Shown here: in pieces, positions 11,401-23,920 of the stretch
Layout: every line of letters begins with the position of its first letter
Position numbering within the stretch: the first letter of the stretch is position 1
Origin: Mesocentrotus franciscanus
Taxonomy: Eukaryota > Echinodermata > Echinoidea > Camarodonta > Strongylocentrotidae
Assembly (NCBI GenBank): GCA_037976565.1
Contig: CP137674.1
Location: forward strand, 8,599,789-8,663,788
Direction: 5' to 3'
DNA: 64,000 bases
Program-made: the position numbers and the translations under genes
The notes under the pieces: model-generated
Seen by the model: the letters and a program-made list of their open reading frames with translations, nothing else
Database searches by the model: none
Told to the model about the DNA's origin: nothing

Positions 11401-14072
11401 CATACGTGGTGTATAATTCAAATTCAAATTCAAGTTTATTGATAAAAATATTCCACAAGGTCGGATTATCATCAGACACGAACAACAATACATTAGAACA
11501 GAATACATACATTGGTACACAATACATACATTAGGTCAGAATACACCTAAGATATCAGGTACATGGTTGTAAGTAAGATTACCTATAAAAAAGTAGGAAC
11601 AACAGAAAGTATAGATATTTTGTTTCTTATATCGAAATTTTATGGGAATTGAAAGTATTTACAATAGAGGGCTACTACCTTTAAAATACAATCGGTTCTT
11701 TACTAAGTCTTGTGAAGTCATTTCTCTCTTTCTATATACATTTGACTTATACTTAGTACACCGATACTACTTATGCCGTAGTCACTACTTTGGAGTATAA
11801 AATGAAATTTCTCTTCCAAATTCATATTCTTAAATGACGGAACTATATTTATAATACTGTCAAACAAATTAGTTCTCTGGTTATTTAGAACTTCACAGTT
11901 TATAACGAAATGACACTCTGTTTCTACCTCACTAAAACAAAGAGGACGTATATGATTATCAACGTCTAATTGCTTATGTCGTCCCATTTCTATCATAAGT
12001 CTACTGTTACTTATCTGTATTTTTAAATAGTTTTATACATGGGATTTATCTATATCTAACAAATAAATTTTTAAGTATATAACTATTTTTAACACATCCG
12101 TAAGTTCTGAGCTTACGACAAAAAATACTATTTTCATTTAGTGTATCCTTCCATAATGAATATATCGTTCTTTCAATTTTTTTTAATATTACTCTAAGAA
12201 GACATCTTTTAGAAACAGTACTTTGATTATTCCATACATGACCAAATCCTAAATCAGTTAGAAATAATTTAAGTTTTTGGCAATAACCATTTTTTAATTC
12301 GTAATAAATAAGCTTTATTTATCAGAGAATTGTCGTTTGATTGTACCTTATGTATATGTCTCATGTGGAGATAGTTGGTGGGGGGCCGGAGCCCTTTTAG
12401 ACATTCCCATTTGGACTATGTATTCCAATATTACTGCATACAGTTTATCTTAGTCTGTATATCTGCCTAATTGGAGCGGGGTGTTTTACTCCTTTTGCAT
12501 CCTACCCTTGTAGACCCTGAATCCCAATGTTATTGTTTTCAGTTGTGCCGTAGGATCATACTTTGTATATCTACTTAATGTGGAAACCGCTTGGCGATTA
12601 TATGTATGCCCTTTTACGCCCTACCGTTTTGGACCATGTCCCCCATTTCAGTTTTACAGTTGACAGGTGACCATACCTGGTACATCTGCCAAATGTGGAG
12701 ATGGTTTGAGGAACTAATTGTAAATGTAGAATGTATACCCTGTAGAATCGATCATAATTTTGCATATCCCTGACGTGGAAATGGGTTGGGGGGACTACTT
12801 GTATACCCTCATACATCCTATCCGGTAGGACCATTTCAATAATTCAGTCATGGCATTGTACAATTGACCAGACTTTGTATATCTGCCTAACCCAATAGTT
12901 GCCGCTCAAGAAGCCTTCTTGCAGTTTGTTGCGGAGGCAGACCTGTCCGGTAGAATGATTTTCTCAAAAGCACAAAGTGAGTCGGCCATTTTGTCTTTTC
13001 AAACCTCTCTGTGTTTGTATTGATCAGTTGAAAGAAACCCTCAGTCCCACCTGTTCCTTCCAAGATGTCTGTGTTCGTAGTTGTTCAGTAGACTGGTCCG
13101 TAGTGTAGTTATAGATGAGGGTATTAGGTGTGTACCAATTCCTTAGACCTGGGTACACTGATTTTGTTTAACAGCAAGGGTTGTATGGCTTTCAATAGTT
13201 GGATGTTGAAGAATGATAAAAAGCCTCCCAAGTTGTCTTTTCGTGTCTTTGTATAGTTGAGGAAGTATCTGTAGAGAACCAGAAGGGCGTTAACTTTGTG
13301 TAAATGGATCTGAGTTGACGTCCTTTTGTTTCTCAGCAGATAAAATTGTCGTATGAACTGGTTTTGTTTCGTCCCATGTAACTTGACCCTTATTAAACTA
13401 AACCAATCTTTCTCTCTCTCTCTCTCTCTCCCTCCCTCCTCTCTCTCTCTCTCTTTATCTGTCTGTCTCTCTCTGTCTCTCTGTCTCTCTCTTTCTCTAT
13501 CTCTTTCTCTCTCCCTCTCTCTCTCTATGTCTCTGTTTGTATGTCTCTCACTATCTCTCTCTCTGTTTCTCTGTTTCTTCTCCTATCAGGTATGATGGCA
13601 GGAGGTGTCTCGGAAGACGTACTGCTGAATCAGGAAGGTGAGCTTTGGCCTATGAACTATTACCCGTCGAGACCAAAAAAATGAGAAAACAAGGACCCAC
13701 AAGATAATAGCAAAATTAAAAGGTTCGACCGGCATGATGTAGAGCAAGAATTGATGCTTATATCATCACATATGTCAAATATGGACTGGAAAACCCTCCT
13801 GTGGACAGTATATGTGTATGAACTGCTTTATAATTGTAACCCTCATTACACTGAGTTATGCATTATGTCTTTGTTAGCCATAGATCTGTTCTAGACTTCA
13901 TTTTTGCACCAAAATAGTGAATGAGTTTGAATCGAAAGTGCTAAATTCCTCATCTGGTACCTGTTCTTAACTCTACCTCTGCTTTATCCTACTCTTTACA
14001 GCGAGGTTTGTTCCTGTGATGAACTCTGAACCCATGGACACTGGTCAGAACAATGTGCCTTCCTCCAAGTGA
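2447..14072 (+). CDS. NFI: Nuclear factor I (NFI), C-terminal regulatory exons
   Basis: Partial NFI transcription factor. Nine exons fit with GT/AG borders and matching phases: 2447-2533, 3237-3572, 4134-4289, 8403-8569, 9298-9496, 10041-10186, 10864-11032, 13590-13637, 14002-14072 (TGA). They encode 459 residues. Exon 1 gives STGVFTALELRRITQ, like vertebrate TSGVFSVTELVRVSQ. Exon 2 holds KRIKRNS, DDEVDSIGEE and SSGWHSD, matching the vertebrate KRLKSVEDEMDSPGEE...SSGWHE block. Exon 4 has DYVQLVS (vertebrate EFVQLVC), and exon 5 has AMLPPPPPPPVARPV, nearly identical to the vertebrate PMLPPPPPPPMARPV. Exons 6-7 are rich in SP/TP motifs, as in the proline-rich activation domain. The N-terminal CTF/NFI DNA-binding domain is not in the window. 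NFI proteins bind palindromic TTGGC sites as dimers in the nucleus. The single-gene, non-vertebrate type is inferred. The 48-nt exon 8 is a candidate cassette exon. Confidence 0.95.
2507..2800 (+). repeat. ~110-bp tandem duplication spanning an NFI exon end
   Basis: About 2.7 imperfect copies with a period near 110-118 bp. Copy 1 starts inside the first NFI exon (CATTAGAGCTTAGGAGAATC at 2507) and includes its splice donor. Copy 2 starts at 2617 and repeats the exon end and the AAG|GT donor. Copy 3 (about 2735) is degenerate. The intronic part of each unit holds a piece resembling the end of the CAGTCAAACCTG MITE family found near 59.4 and 61.2 kb. Confidence 0.8.
4632..5392. mobile_element. 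Non-autonomous hAT-like element with 8-bp TSD
   Basis: The element is flanked by a perfect 8-bp direct repeat GTCCAGGG (4624-4631 and 5393-5400), the target-duplication size of the hAT superfamily. The right end reads (reverse complement) TAGGGCTGTGCA, a typical hAT terminus; the left end TAAGACTGCGAC is a diverged match. Subterminal inverted motifs built on ACTCGAGTAC and CGAATACTCG occur at both ends. There is no transposase. It carries an internal ~55-bp tandem array and a CTAG-rich patch near 5125-5165. It sits in an NFI intron. Confidence 0.8.
4880..5115 (+). repeat. ~55-bp tandem repeat inside the hAT-like element
   Basis: Units start with ACATAAT at 4880, 4932, 4987, 5042 and 5096, giving periods of 52, 55, 55 and 54 bp. 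Each unit contains GCGAGTCCAAAG-like and GC(A/T)TTGC words. The open frames across the array on the minus strand are a by-product of the period and are not genes. Confidence 0.85.
5500..5770 (+). mobile_element. tRNA-derived SINE
   Basis: The head is tRNA-like, with a box A (TGGCTCAGTCAGTAGAGC at 5513-5530) and a box B (GGTTCGAACCC at 5558-5568). A conserved non-tRNA body follows (CCAAAAGACGTTAAAAGATG from 5581; TGGCGTTCAACAATAAGGGG) and the tail is (ATT)n ending near 5769. The anticodon and TpsiC stems do not pair well and there is no CCA or functional end, so this is a SINE copy, not a tRNA gene. The body resembles tRNA-SINEs seen widely in marine invertebrates; the subfamily name is not assigned. 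Confidence 0.75.
5905..6355 (+). repeat. Diverged ~225-bp tandem duplication in NFI intron
   Basis: Segments around 5905-6130 and 6140-6355 share an ordered series of words: a CTAATTAGTG/CATTAGTG box, TGACC(TGA)CCCA, CACGGCTATAAAC/CACGGCTGTAAAC, GTTTGTCAT, TTCA.GCAGAC/TTCAGACAG, then GGTGGCTTGAAACTCCTTAC / AGCTGGCTTGAAACCTTCCT and a C-rich run. The order is kept although the copies have diverged considerably. Confidence 0.65.
8810..9165 (+). repeat. (GAT/GGT)n microsatellite
   Basis: Long run of GATGAT, GGTGAT and GTTGTGGTGAT units in an NFI intron between exons 4 and 5. It produces open frames of poly-His, poly-Ile and poly-Met/Val type on both strands that are not coding. Confidence 0.95.
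9625..9992 (+). mobile_element. Diverged copy of the ~400-bp TTAA-flanked MITE family
   Basis: Between NFI exons 5 and 6. It aligns in order with the intact copy at 32588-32978: TTGGTGTATACTG, ATCAACATGATAA, CTTGGTCTTGATAG, ATGGGAC, TGTGGCAT, GAGGGCATTTG, AATTATTTTCCAC and CTCGACCTTCTCTTGAAA. The left boundary is blurred and the terminal repeat has decayed. Confidence 0.65.
10612..10642. repeat. Short GC-rich hairpin after an A-run
   Basis: TATCCCCTCCGAC (10612-10624) pairs with GTCG..CGAGGGGATA across a TTC loop with a 2-nt bulge, directly after an A9 run in an NFI intron. No function is assigned. Confidence 0.6.
11093..11234. repeat. 142-bp inverted repeat (foldback) in NFI intron
   Basis: The left arm (ACTCGAAACCATCATAAG from 11111) is mirrored by the right arm (CTTAGATTATGATGGTTTCG to about 11216). 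Both arms extend through a GGACATCCCAT word and outwards to CCTG/CAGG. Arms are about 55-60 bp with a spacer of about 20 bp. It lies only 60 bp past the splice donor of the exon ending at 11032. This is a probable MITE or foldback; no clear target duplication was found. Confidence 0.8.
11286..12885 (+). repeat. ~110-bp tandem array split by a LINE
   Basis: Degenerate units carry CTTTGTATATCTGCC-(T/G)AATGTGGA-GATGGTTTGG and a later CCCTTTTACACCCTA and GGACCAT block. Unit starts are visible near 11290, 12345, 12455, 12563, 12675, 12757 and 12872. The LINE fragment at about 11408-12330 interrupts the first unit. Confidence 0.7.
11408..12330 (-). mobile_element. LINE 3' fragment (CR1/L2-like), minus strand
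   Basis: On the minus strand, 11996-11718 encodes a 92-residue piece with MGRHK, LCFSEVETECHFVINC and LFDSI, the cysteine-containing C-terminal region typical of LINE ORF2 proteins. The 3' tail, read on the minus strand, is AATAAACTTGAATTTGAATT (about 11440-11415), a tail type common in animal LINEs. The copy is truncated and has stops outside that piece. Confidence 0.75.
13411..13580 (+). repeat. (CT)n tract directly upstream of a 48-nt NFI exon
   Basis: About 170 nt of CT-rich sequence made of TCTCTC runs with occasional TG, TA and TTT, ending next to the 3' splice site TCCTATCAG (13581-13589). It acts as an unusually long polypyrimidine tract for the exon 13590-13637. Confidence 0.95.
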
Positions 14073-15195
14073 TGTCCTGAATGACCTCTGACCTGTGACC
14101 CTTCAACCCTATTGACCTCCTCAGCTCACGGGAACGAGAGGTCATCTCCCATTACCCATCAGATTTTGTGTGTGGATGGACCATGATGCCGTACAAGTGT
14201 ATCCGTGTGTGTGCCAGAGTCCACAGAAGACTGCCCTCTGGGGATGCAGTTGTGTCTAGTTTTGGGTCAAAAGATGAAAGTTCAACCGACCTGTCAGAGC
14301 ACCTGTGCGGTGGTCTGGGAACAATGTCGGCAATGAGGAGATGTGGACGGGAAAGTTACGATGTAGCTTTGAGAAAAGCAATAAGTGCAGCTGATACGAT
14401 AAGAAAAGAGGATTTGCTTAGGCAAGGTGTGGCAGACCTACATGCAGGGATGACAATGAAATCTTACTATGATTAGATGTAGGTAACCATGAAATGACGA
14501 AGGCCATCCACACAACAGCCATTTGATGAACATGTGATGACCATGTGATTGCCAGCCACTTTTCATGTGACAATACATAGAGATCATGTGCCTCCATGAC
14601 CTGAACCTAGCAGCCAGTCTCTGTTGAATGCATGCTCAACCTGGCTTCAACGAATACCAAGAACTGAAGACGGCGATGAAAACAAGACTTTTTTTTTGAT
14701 AATGAAGAAGAAAGCGGGTATTCTGTAAATAGTCTATGATAATAATTTGAAAAAGTATTTAATTCCTTCAAATCTTTTTATTTTATCTTCTATTGCTTCT
14801 ATCTTATATTATTACAGCCATATTCTTTTTTATCTGATTTTCTTTGTTGTGTACATGAAATCATTGTATTCTAGAAGTTGTGCAAAGTGTGGTTGTTTGT
14901 AGCTGAGATTTCAATGCAAAACCCATGCCGGAGTGTAGATTGTAGTGTAGCTTTATGCGTCCTGTAGGTCATTATACAGCATGTTTCATAAGTCACAGCT
15001 CAGTAAAGACACTGCTTAGTTGAAACAGAACTTCCTTTTAAAACAATAGCAATCCTATTCATAGACTATTCTGTTTAGCTTTTACGTTTCTTGGCTTAAG
15101 TGCATGGTGCAGTCTCATTTGCCTTGAAATACACAAAATCTCTTTTATTCTATGCCATTTTTTCGAGAAAAATTGGGAGGTGATCAAAGCGATCT

Positions 15196-15237
15196 GTTAT
15201 CTCTCTCTCTCTATCTTTCTCTCTCTCTCTTTCTCTC

Positions 15238-15289
<52 letters not shown>

Positions 15290-15395
15290 TTCTATCTCTC
15301 TTTCTCTCTTTCTCTCCTCTTTCTCTCTTTCTATCTCTCTTTCTCTCTTTCTATCTCTCTTTCTCTCTTTCTATCTCTCTTTCCTCTCTCTCTCA
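15196..15395 (+). repeat. (CT)n microsatellite with TTTCTATCTCTC higher-order unit
   Basis: About 200 nt of CT repeats. The second half (about 15285-15385) has a regular longer unit combining TCTCTCTTTC and TATCTCTCTTTC. Confidence 0.95.
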
Positions 15396-18300
15396 CTCTT
15401 GGTTTCTGCATGAATAGTTGGATAGTCTTCTATTAAGAGGAATTATGCTGCAGTCAGATTTTTAGCTGAGCATGCAAGCAGATGAACTACAAAATCAATA
15501 ACTTGCCTTGATTGTAGCATAATAGGTTTGGAGATTATTGAATGAAGTGGGGTTTTTTCTACAACTTTATTTTTCTGTTAATGAATTTCAAAGCAACTGA
15601 TAATTGATCAACCCTCAAATCATGAACTGAATTCCTATTTGCAGTTTGATGGCAATAAACATATTTTCTTCTGTTAGATTGGAATCTTCTGACATTTTGT
15701 CGGAGAGGAAGGAAGACATCTGTTTTTCAAGTGGATCTTCTTATGAAATTAAAAAAATGTCTTCCCTGTCACTTCTTGAAATTCTATTTTAAGTGAGATA
15801 TTTCTACAATTTAATTGTTATATTTGTTGATGTGTGTGTGTGTGTTTTGTCAATGGCAGTATTGTCTGGACTCTAATCAGAGCTCTTATACCGATTGGGA
15901 TTGTTGTTACTGCAACAGAAAAATTCAGATTTTTATATTGATTTATGATGTACATGGACATGCTGTACATATATATATTTTTTCTTCCCTTCTTTTTCTT
16001 CAAGAGAGAAAATATATTCAAGTGACAGATTTCGTGTATTTTGATTTTTGTTGTACAGGACTATGAGAGAGAAAACACTATATTTTTATGCATTTTTTGT
16101 TGTGATCTAGTCGAGGTTTTGTAATTACGATAATGGATTTGAAAATTAACGGATATGAATGCCTGAATGTTATCATCCTAATAGCCATTTATTTCCATAA
16201 ACTATATATTTGACTGATGCCCTTTTTTGTATGTTTGCTTACACAGATTTGTGTCAAATGTAAGCAGTATTTTCCAAGTGCTACTTGTTGTTATGTATTA
16301 CCCAGCCTTATATACTTAGTGAATATATTCTCAACTATATTGTAGAGTAAGTTGTGTATTTGTAAGGTAATGTTTGTATCTCGAGGTCTGTTGCTACGGT
16401 GATCGCCTTGTTGTTGTTTGTTATTACACTCATTCGTACTGTGAAGGATGCTTTAATTAACTTTGTACCTGAGAAGAAGGACTTGCATGCGACTTTTGAT
16501 ATATAGCTCAGTACATCTATTTAAGACTTGTGTATAAATCAGTGTATTTTACAATTCCGTGAGAGTATTTTCACCCTTGACAGTAGGTAGAGAGAGAAAG
16601 ATATAGAACGTTGTAGAATTTGAAAGACGTAGCATCTGAATAGAGCATGTAGCAACTGAATTTTTTCAATCTTCCCAAAGAAAAACTTTGACCTTATGTA
16701 TTTTTACGCAGAACGGTGTAATTGTCACTGAAACATAATGCCATGAAAGTAGATAAATTTGCTATAAAAGTTGTTATATTCATTAAGTTTGATCTTCCAG
16801 AAGAAAAACAAAATGGCTTTCCTATTTCTATACAGATAGGAATGATTTTTTGGGGGTTAAAGACATAATCTCTTAAAGCCCTACTGTACTACTTGTAGCT
16901 ACTTGCTCCCTCTATATAGAAAACAATGCCTAAGCGGTGCCAATTGGTCCCCATGATCCTTTTTTTCTTATAATAATTGAGAGCTGAGTTGATGAGATAA
17001 CCACCTGTCAGTGACCATGCTAATCCCTCTAATCCCTCCTGGCCAAACTAGTGCAGAGGGGCTTTAAAGGTAGAGAATTTCCCCTGGTTATCAAGTGTAA
17101 TCTACAGAAGCTTTAGAGTGGTCAATAAACTGATCGAAAAACATATTTACCAAAAGAAGATTTTTTTAATCTCTAAAGGAAAGACTGAGAATGAAGTGTA
17201 GAGCCTTGTGGTGACTCGCAATATCTATGACCTTGTGAACTTTAAGATTTGCACTCCGAGATGGCCAAAACATTGCTCTATGTTTTGTGAAGCAATTTCT
17301 TACAAAACTAGAATCGATAGAATGATTGGGCAGAAGTAGAGGCACACACAGAGGGAGTGCAAAGACAAACTTGCGCTGCAGCAAATTGACTTTGACGGAT
17401 TCATCCATTGTACCAGTTTTTGGTCATGTGAATGAAACAATTACAAGAAGAAGATGGATGTTGCACTAATTGATTTGGGCAGAGGAAGGAATGGGAAGTG
17501 GGGGGCGGGGGCGCAAAGAGGGCCAACATAGGGTAGGAGTTATACCTTGCTTTATTGCACTCTATCATTCATCATTCTATCGATTTTAGTAACTGAGCTG
17601 TACACCAGCCCACATTACAATACCCCTCCTACATATTTTTTGTATTTTTCAGCTCTAGTGATAAATCAAGGATGATTTTGGTTTTAACTTATCATGATTT
17701 TAATTTTTTTAAATAATTTATAATGTGCAGACTGGAAAGAGGAAACAATTTTTTTCCATACGCCCAATATTCCCTGCATTCACCTGTCCAAAAAATGGGT
17801 TATATTTTGGAATTTTTTTTTTTTCTTTCTTTTTCAGTATATTTTTATGAAGGAAACTTTGGTCTTTATGTCCCTTAGATATTGAATGAATGAAAATTTA
17901 CATATTTGTAATAGCCCTAACTTTTCTCTCTCAAGAACGCAACAGCCATTATTTCTGCAATTTATCATTTCATATGCTAGTATATCCACCCTTAAGCCCA
18001 GGATCGTGACATGTAGGTGATGAATAATGTGTACCAAATCTGAGAAAGTGAAAAGTGTTTGAACATGAACGTTAAATTGTAGATGGAGCATCAAGTTTGC
18101 AGACTTTGTGTTTAAAGAGTTTGTTGAAATGTTGTGTTGGGTAAGTGCTTCTGATTATTTGCCTTTGATTTTCTTGTTCTTTTATTCTACATTCCTAGCT
18201 ATTTTTAAAACATGGATTCCTTGCTAAGTTGTACAAGATTTTGGTCTTACAAATTTGCGTTGGTGACTAGTGTATCTGAGAAAGAACAATTTATTTTGAA

Positions 18301-21300
18301 GTTTTTTTTATATTAAGATCTTTCATTTTTTCCCGTCTTTAGTTCAAATGCTTACCTCAACCTTGTCTAGAAAATAGATTTTATTTTGCTTAAGTTGTGT
18401 TGGTAGTCCCAAGGAACATTGAGTGTCTCTGAAAATAGAGGGCGCTAGGTCAGTACTACAGAGGGCAGCAGTACCACTTTGTTAGTAGAATGATTTTTCA
18501 GGTTGGCTGTAAATTAGATCTTATAAGAATTTTTGGAAAGTCTTTTATCTATCTCGTGTTCTTTCTATTGTCAATCTTTGGTTATAAAAAATGGTTCAAA
18601 GCTTTAAGGGGATCTCCCAATTTAGGAAAGTACTTCAATGTGTGATGATTATCGATTTTGCCCCTCGATAAGACCTCAGTTTATGTTTGTTTCCTTCTCC
18701 AGAGCTTTCCAAAACTTTAATTTTGGTAATGTTTCTAAATCTAGATTTAAGGTGTGTCTGTTTTGTATGAGGTAAGGCTTGGAGTAATATCTAGTAAAGG
18801 TTAAAGCTTAGGCATCCGAACACATGGGCTCTGTTTTCTTATAATCAATGAAATTTTACAATTATTGACATAAGCTACTGAAATCGTATTTGATTGGTTG
18901 TGAGCACTATTGTTCTAGAATTGCGACAGTTGTTATTGACTAGTTTGACACTCCTGTCCGTTTGACCTTGTAGGCCTCTTTTATTCACAAACATTTGCTC
19001 AGTAAAGTTTAAATCTTTGCTCAAATCAAATGGCAAATAATTGTTGGATAGTTTTGTTTGAACAAGAGGAAATGATGATGTTACTAAGAGAAGAGTTGTC
19101 ACAAGAAATTAAACAACTGTGACATCCTATTTGAGGAGCGCATGTACCACTGTGAGCAGTGTGTGATTGCGTTGCATTTCAAGCTGGGTGATTGTCCTTC
19201 AGAGAAGGTCATGACCTTTTGGGGGACACGCCTTGGAAAGTTTTGAAAAGAATAATTCTCAGATTTGGCTACACCGTAGACTAGTGATGAAGTCGTCCCA
19301 GCATTTTTGTCGGATCAGAAGATATGAATCGCTTCGTAAATGTTCTCGGTCTGTAAGCATCGAATCCTCTGTTGGGAGCCTGAAGGGCGATAACTCCTAT
19401 ACAGAGACATAGTGCCCTTCTGAAACTCAATAGTTGAAACAATAGACCACATGTTCAGTTCTCCACATCAATTGTACCAAAGGCTAAGTTTTATCCAATT
19501 GCTTTTTTGGTCAGTTTGTTTTTTAATTCGTTTGAAGCAAAGGTTAGCATGAGATATCTTTCTGTAGTATTCAGACTATTTGTGTGAGGTGTGATAAAGG
19601 TTGTAAGGAACATGGATTTCTAGGGAACGTTTGTAAGTATTTGGTATGTAAATAGTATGTAATAATTCAGCAATGGTTTACTATATGTACATAAGAGATG
19701 CAATGAAAGATGTGTATAGGATATATAATTTTTTTAAAAGAAGATTGTACAGTGTATATGTTGCAAGAAAGATTATTTCTAAAGAAGTGTTTATGATTCG
19801 CCTTGTGTATTCACAACATTTCTAGAAACATTCAAAATTGAGATAGGAAAAAAAAAAGGGGTGTTTTTATTTTTTTTCAATATCTTTTCTGCAACTATGC
19901 ATTGTGGGGATGTCATCGTGAGGGACCAAAGAATTGTGCCGATTGTTTGTGTGGTTGTCACGTACTGTACTGTATACAATGTAGGTATGTACTGCTGGGG
20001 ATTATTTATTGAAAAGAGAATTGTGCATGAAACTTTTAGGTCCCTTTTATATACACCTTTTAGTTGCTCTTTTTAGGAGAGATTTTATTTTATTCTATGC
20101 GTAAATATTTGCTATTCTCCATTGTGTCTTTTGAAGTGCAATTTAATGTAAGATAATACTTTTTTAAGAAGAAAAGTAAACTTGAAGTCCTGTTTATGGT
20201 CTTGGTTCTTTGAAATTTTAGGACTGTTTCTTATTTACGAAGCAGGAGGATGTCTTGTATATGGTTAACTCATCATTTTGGTATTAACAGTGAGCACAAA
20301 TGCAAACGAAAACAAGTATGCACTTCGAAGTCGAATGTTTGAAGACATTGAAATGTCAGATAAGATAGCTATTCTAGGCTTTTGTTGTCCGTCTCCGATT
20401 TAGCCAACTTGGCATTTATCTGCGTATAAACATACTTTTACACTGAATATGAATTGGGGAAATAGCCCCCATGAGCAGATAATTTGAAAGCTTGAGAGAA
20501 AGGGAAAAGTTTCATGGTTTTATTAATCATTCAGCCTCGTCACGATTTGAGCTGTTTCACTGATTGAAATTGTCTGCTGAGAGCCAGAAAGGTGTATGCA
20601 CACGTTGCATATCATGTACAATACTCAACTGCATACGTTATAAGTAATTGAATTATTCATGTACAGAGCTTCATCCATACAGTTTGATATTGTTAAATAT
20701 TGATTTCCACGAATGAAATAATGATTTTCTTGCCAAGTAGCATAATACTAGTTGTTGATTGACCAGATATTTATTCCATAATGTCAATGAATTGCTCTTT
20801 CCTCCCTGTATGGTTCTACTTTCATGTTTTGGGAAGACTTATCAAATCAGATGCTTATAAATAAGAAGTGAGATTGAAAAATGGCCGCCAATATAGATTA
20901 TGATAATCAACTGAAATACTGTCTTATGTATAGATGTAGTGAAAATAGAGTCGTTTTGATCAATATGAACATGATAGAATAAACAGGATCACAACTACTT
21001 TCGTAAATTCAAATTAAGGTAATCTTAGTATCCCTTTCCATTTCCTTTTGAAACATGCGAACATTATAATGGTGTATTATGTAATCCGAATATGATCTCT
21101 ATGTGAAATATAATGGGGTATTGACATTTCCCTTGAGTTGATTTTCGAAAGTAATTACGATCATGTTTTTGACTCTTAGTTTCTGTGCCATTAAATTCAT
21201 TTGGAATTTGTGAAAAGAACACATATTAGAATCATGCTGAATCATATCAAATATTTTCAGGTTCATATCAAAATACTGTATATATATTGTAACCTCAATT

Positions 21301-23559
21301 TCCAATTGTTAATGGAGAGAGACAAGGAGGGGAAGGAAAAAAATATATATATACTCAGAAGAGAGAAGTGAAGTGGACATATCTGAAGTTAAACTTTTAG
21401 ATAAATTACAAAACCATAATATTTTGTCAATTTTCGGGACTTTCCACCACTCAGAATGTTATGTTGAAATAGATGTTTGATAAAAATATGGCTGTGTTTT
21501 TACCCAAAACAATTTTCCATCACTATGGAATAGAATTATGGAAATATCAAAAAAGTGACAAAAGTATATGTTAAAAATCATCAAATGATAAAGTATTTTA
21601 TGCATACCAAGTACTCTACATGGGTGAGTATTTGTACCCAGGATTTATACATCTTTGAGACATGAGAAGGTGGCCTCCAAACATTTAACAAAAAAAGTAA
21701 AAGAGGGGCAACGGGTAGATGGTCTGTGTCTGTGTAGTGCCTGTTTCTGGAAGCCAGCATAAATGCAGGACCCTAAAAATGGGACAAACATTTGTTTTCA
21801 GCCTTTGTAATGATAATATGTTATGATGGAAAAACAAAATATCAATACAGAAAATTACCAAATTTTTGCAATATTTCCTTTAAACCACACCGCGTGGCAA
21901 ATGAATGGATAATGAAAAATAAGGGTTATGTCTGTTTTTGCGATTTCAAGATGACGCAGCTTTCATGCTAGTTTGGAAAAGGCTCGGTTCTTACACAAAA
22001 TAATTTGACAAGTCTGTGTTTTTATAATACCCGGGAGATGGTAAGAGTAATCATTACAGGAATTCAAAAAAAAAAGTTCTTATTCAATATCAAGAAAAGT
22101 CTGAAGGTTCGCAGACACAGGGCTCCCCGTCACACATGTAGGCATTTGGATTGTCACCAAGATCTTGTTAGCAATTATCGTTTTGCCATTCTTCAAGTTT
22201 GCCATTAAAGAAACAGAAAGATCTAAAGTCTACAACCATTGTATAAACTAACACCCATATATTGTTATCGCTGTGATATGATCCAGTCATTGTATGTGTT
22301 TCATTCCCATGGGGCATTTGAACATGTTTGGTACAGTAATTGAACCGTGGAATACATCTTTATTCAAATAATGAAAAATAGTGAATTGTGAATAGACTTT
22401 GTTTGATAGTTGCCATGGAAATCAATATACGTTTGTTGGCTCATAAGAATGTAATAAATAAATGCCACCTGAGCACCAAATGCTCCTAATTGAAAATATA
22501 TGTTTTGACCAACTCTAATATTTATTCAAATTTCATAACAGAATTCTGGCATCGAGTAGTTTTCTTGTATATTTTAATAAGAGTGGTAATATTTTGGAAT
22601 TGTCTTTTTGTAGAGTGTTTTTACAGATTTTTTGTGTTTTTTTATGTGCAATGAGTAAGGAAAGAGATTATATATTTTTAAGGAGAGTCTTATTTCTGTA
22701 TACAGAAATACTATTTGAATGATTTGTGTGGTATTGAATGTTGAAAGAGGAATGTTTGTAATTGTTCATTACTTTCTCAGTTTGTCAAACAGAGAATTGG
22801 ATATATCATCCCTGAATTCATATCATTTCATGAAGAATGTTCTGCTTATACATTTTAATAATCATTTATTTGCATGATCAAATATCTTCCCTATGTTGAT
22901 AGGGATCTAGCTAATCAAACTTAGAAATATAATCGTGTCTCGAAGATAAAAACTGATTCAATGTATTTGCATGCAATACAGTACAACCGCTAAATCGCAT
23001 AGATCTCTTTTGCTATGATTTATATATAGCTGACAAAGTAGGTTTGTGTTTCTGTGTTGAACGAAAGACTATAAACAAGCATCTCTGCTGTTTAGATCTA
23101 TCTTACCAGACTAGCATAATACTGATCAATTGCTACGATCATATTTCATTTTGAATTGTGTATAATGTATTTTCAAACCCACCACAATTTTGTCAAATGC
23201 TAATACTTGTGTTTTCTGAAACAAAGAATATCTTCCATAGCTGTTTGGTGAATATCAATGTCCAGCTTGAAAAACTCCATGTAGTTTGAAGGTAACCGTT
23301 GTGGTTTCTATATAGTACATTAATTTTTGCTTCATTATACTGTACAGTTTTTACACAAGAATTTTGATATGGGATAATAAAATTCTCCATATGATAGACA
23401 ATTTTGTGCTGTGTTTCATTCTGGAGTTTTGTGGGCTTTGTTGTGAGGTGTTTCACACGTAAAAGTGAGTGTGATAGGTTGTATGTAGATAGTGCTGTTT
23501 GAGTTAGAATTTTGTTTGAAGTGTTTTGCTGCTGATGCCATTGAGATGGTGATTTTGAT

Positions 23560-23920
23560 GATGAAGATGACGACGACGACAGTTATGATGATGGCGATGA
23601 TGTCGAAGAAGAGGAGAAAGATGCTATCTATGATATTTTTGCTATCGATAGTTTTAGCATATTTTTATTTGCAATGGTTGGAGTGGTTGAAGACAAAAAA
23701 AAATCATTGTATAGAAATGGCTTTATTCATATTGGCTTGGTTGTTAGTTATTGGCGGTTCCGGTGATGATAATGATAGTGATGATGACGGTGATGATGAT
23801 AATGATGGTGTTGATAATGGTGATGACGGTGATGATGGTGATGGTAATGATTATGGTGGTGATGGTGATGATGGTGGTGATGATGATGATGGTGATGATG
23901 ATGTTGAAGAAAATGATGTA
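23560..23920 (+). repeat. (GAT)n-rich tract
   Basis: Two blocks (23546-23635 and 23760-23910) of GATGAT, GACGAC and GGTGAT units with a unique spacer. They generate a 149-codon Asp/Gly-rich frame that looks like repeat translation and not a gene. Confidence 0.85.
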
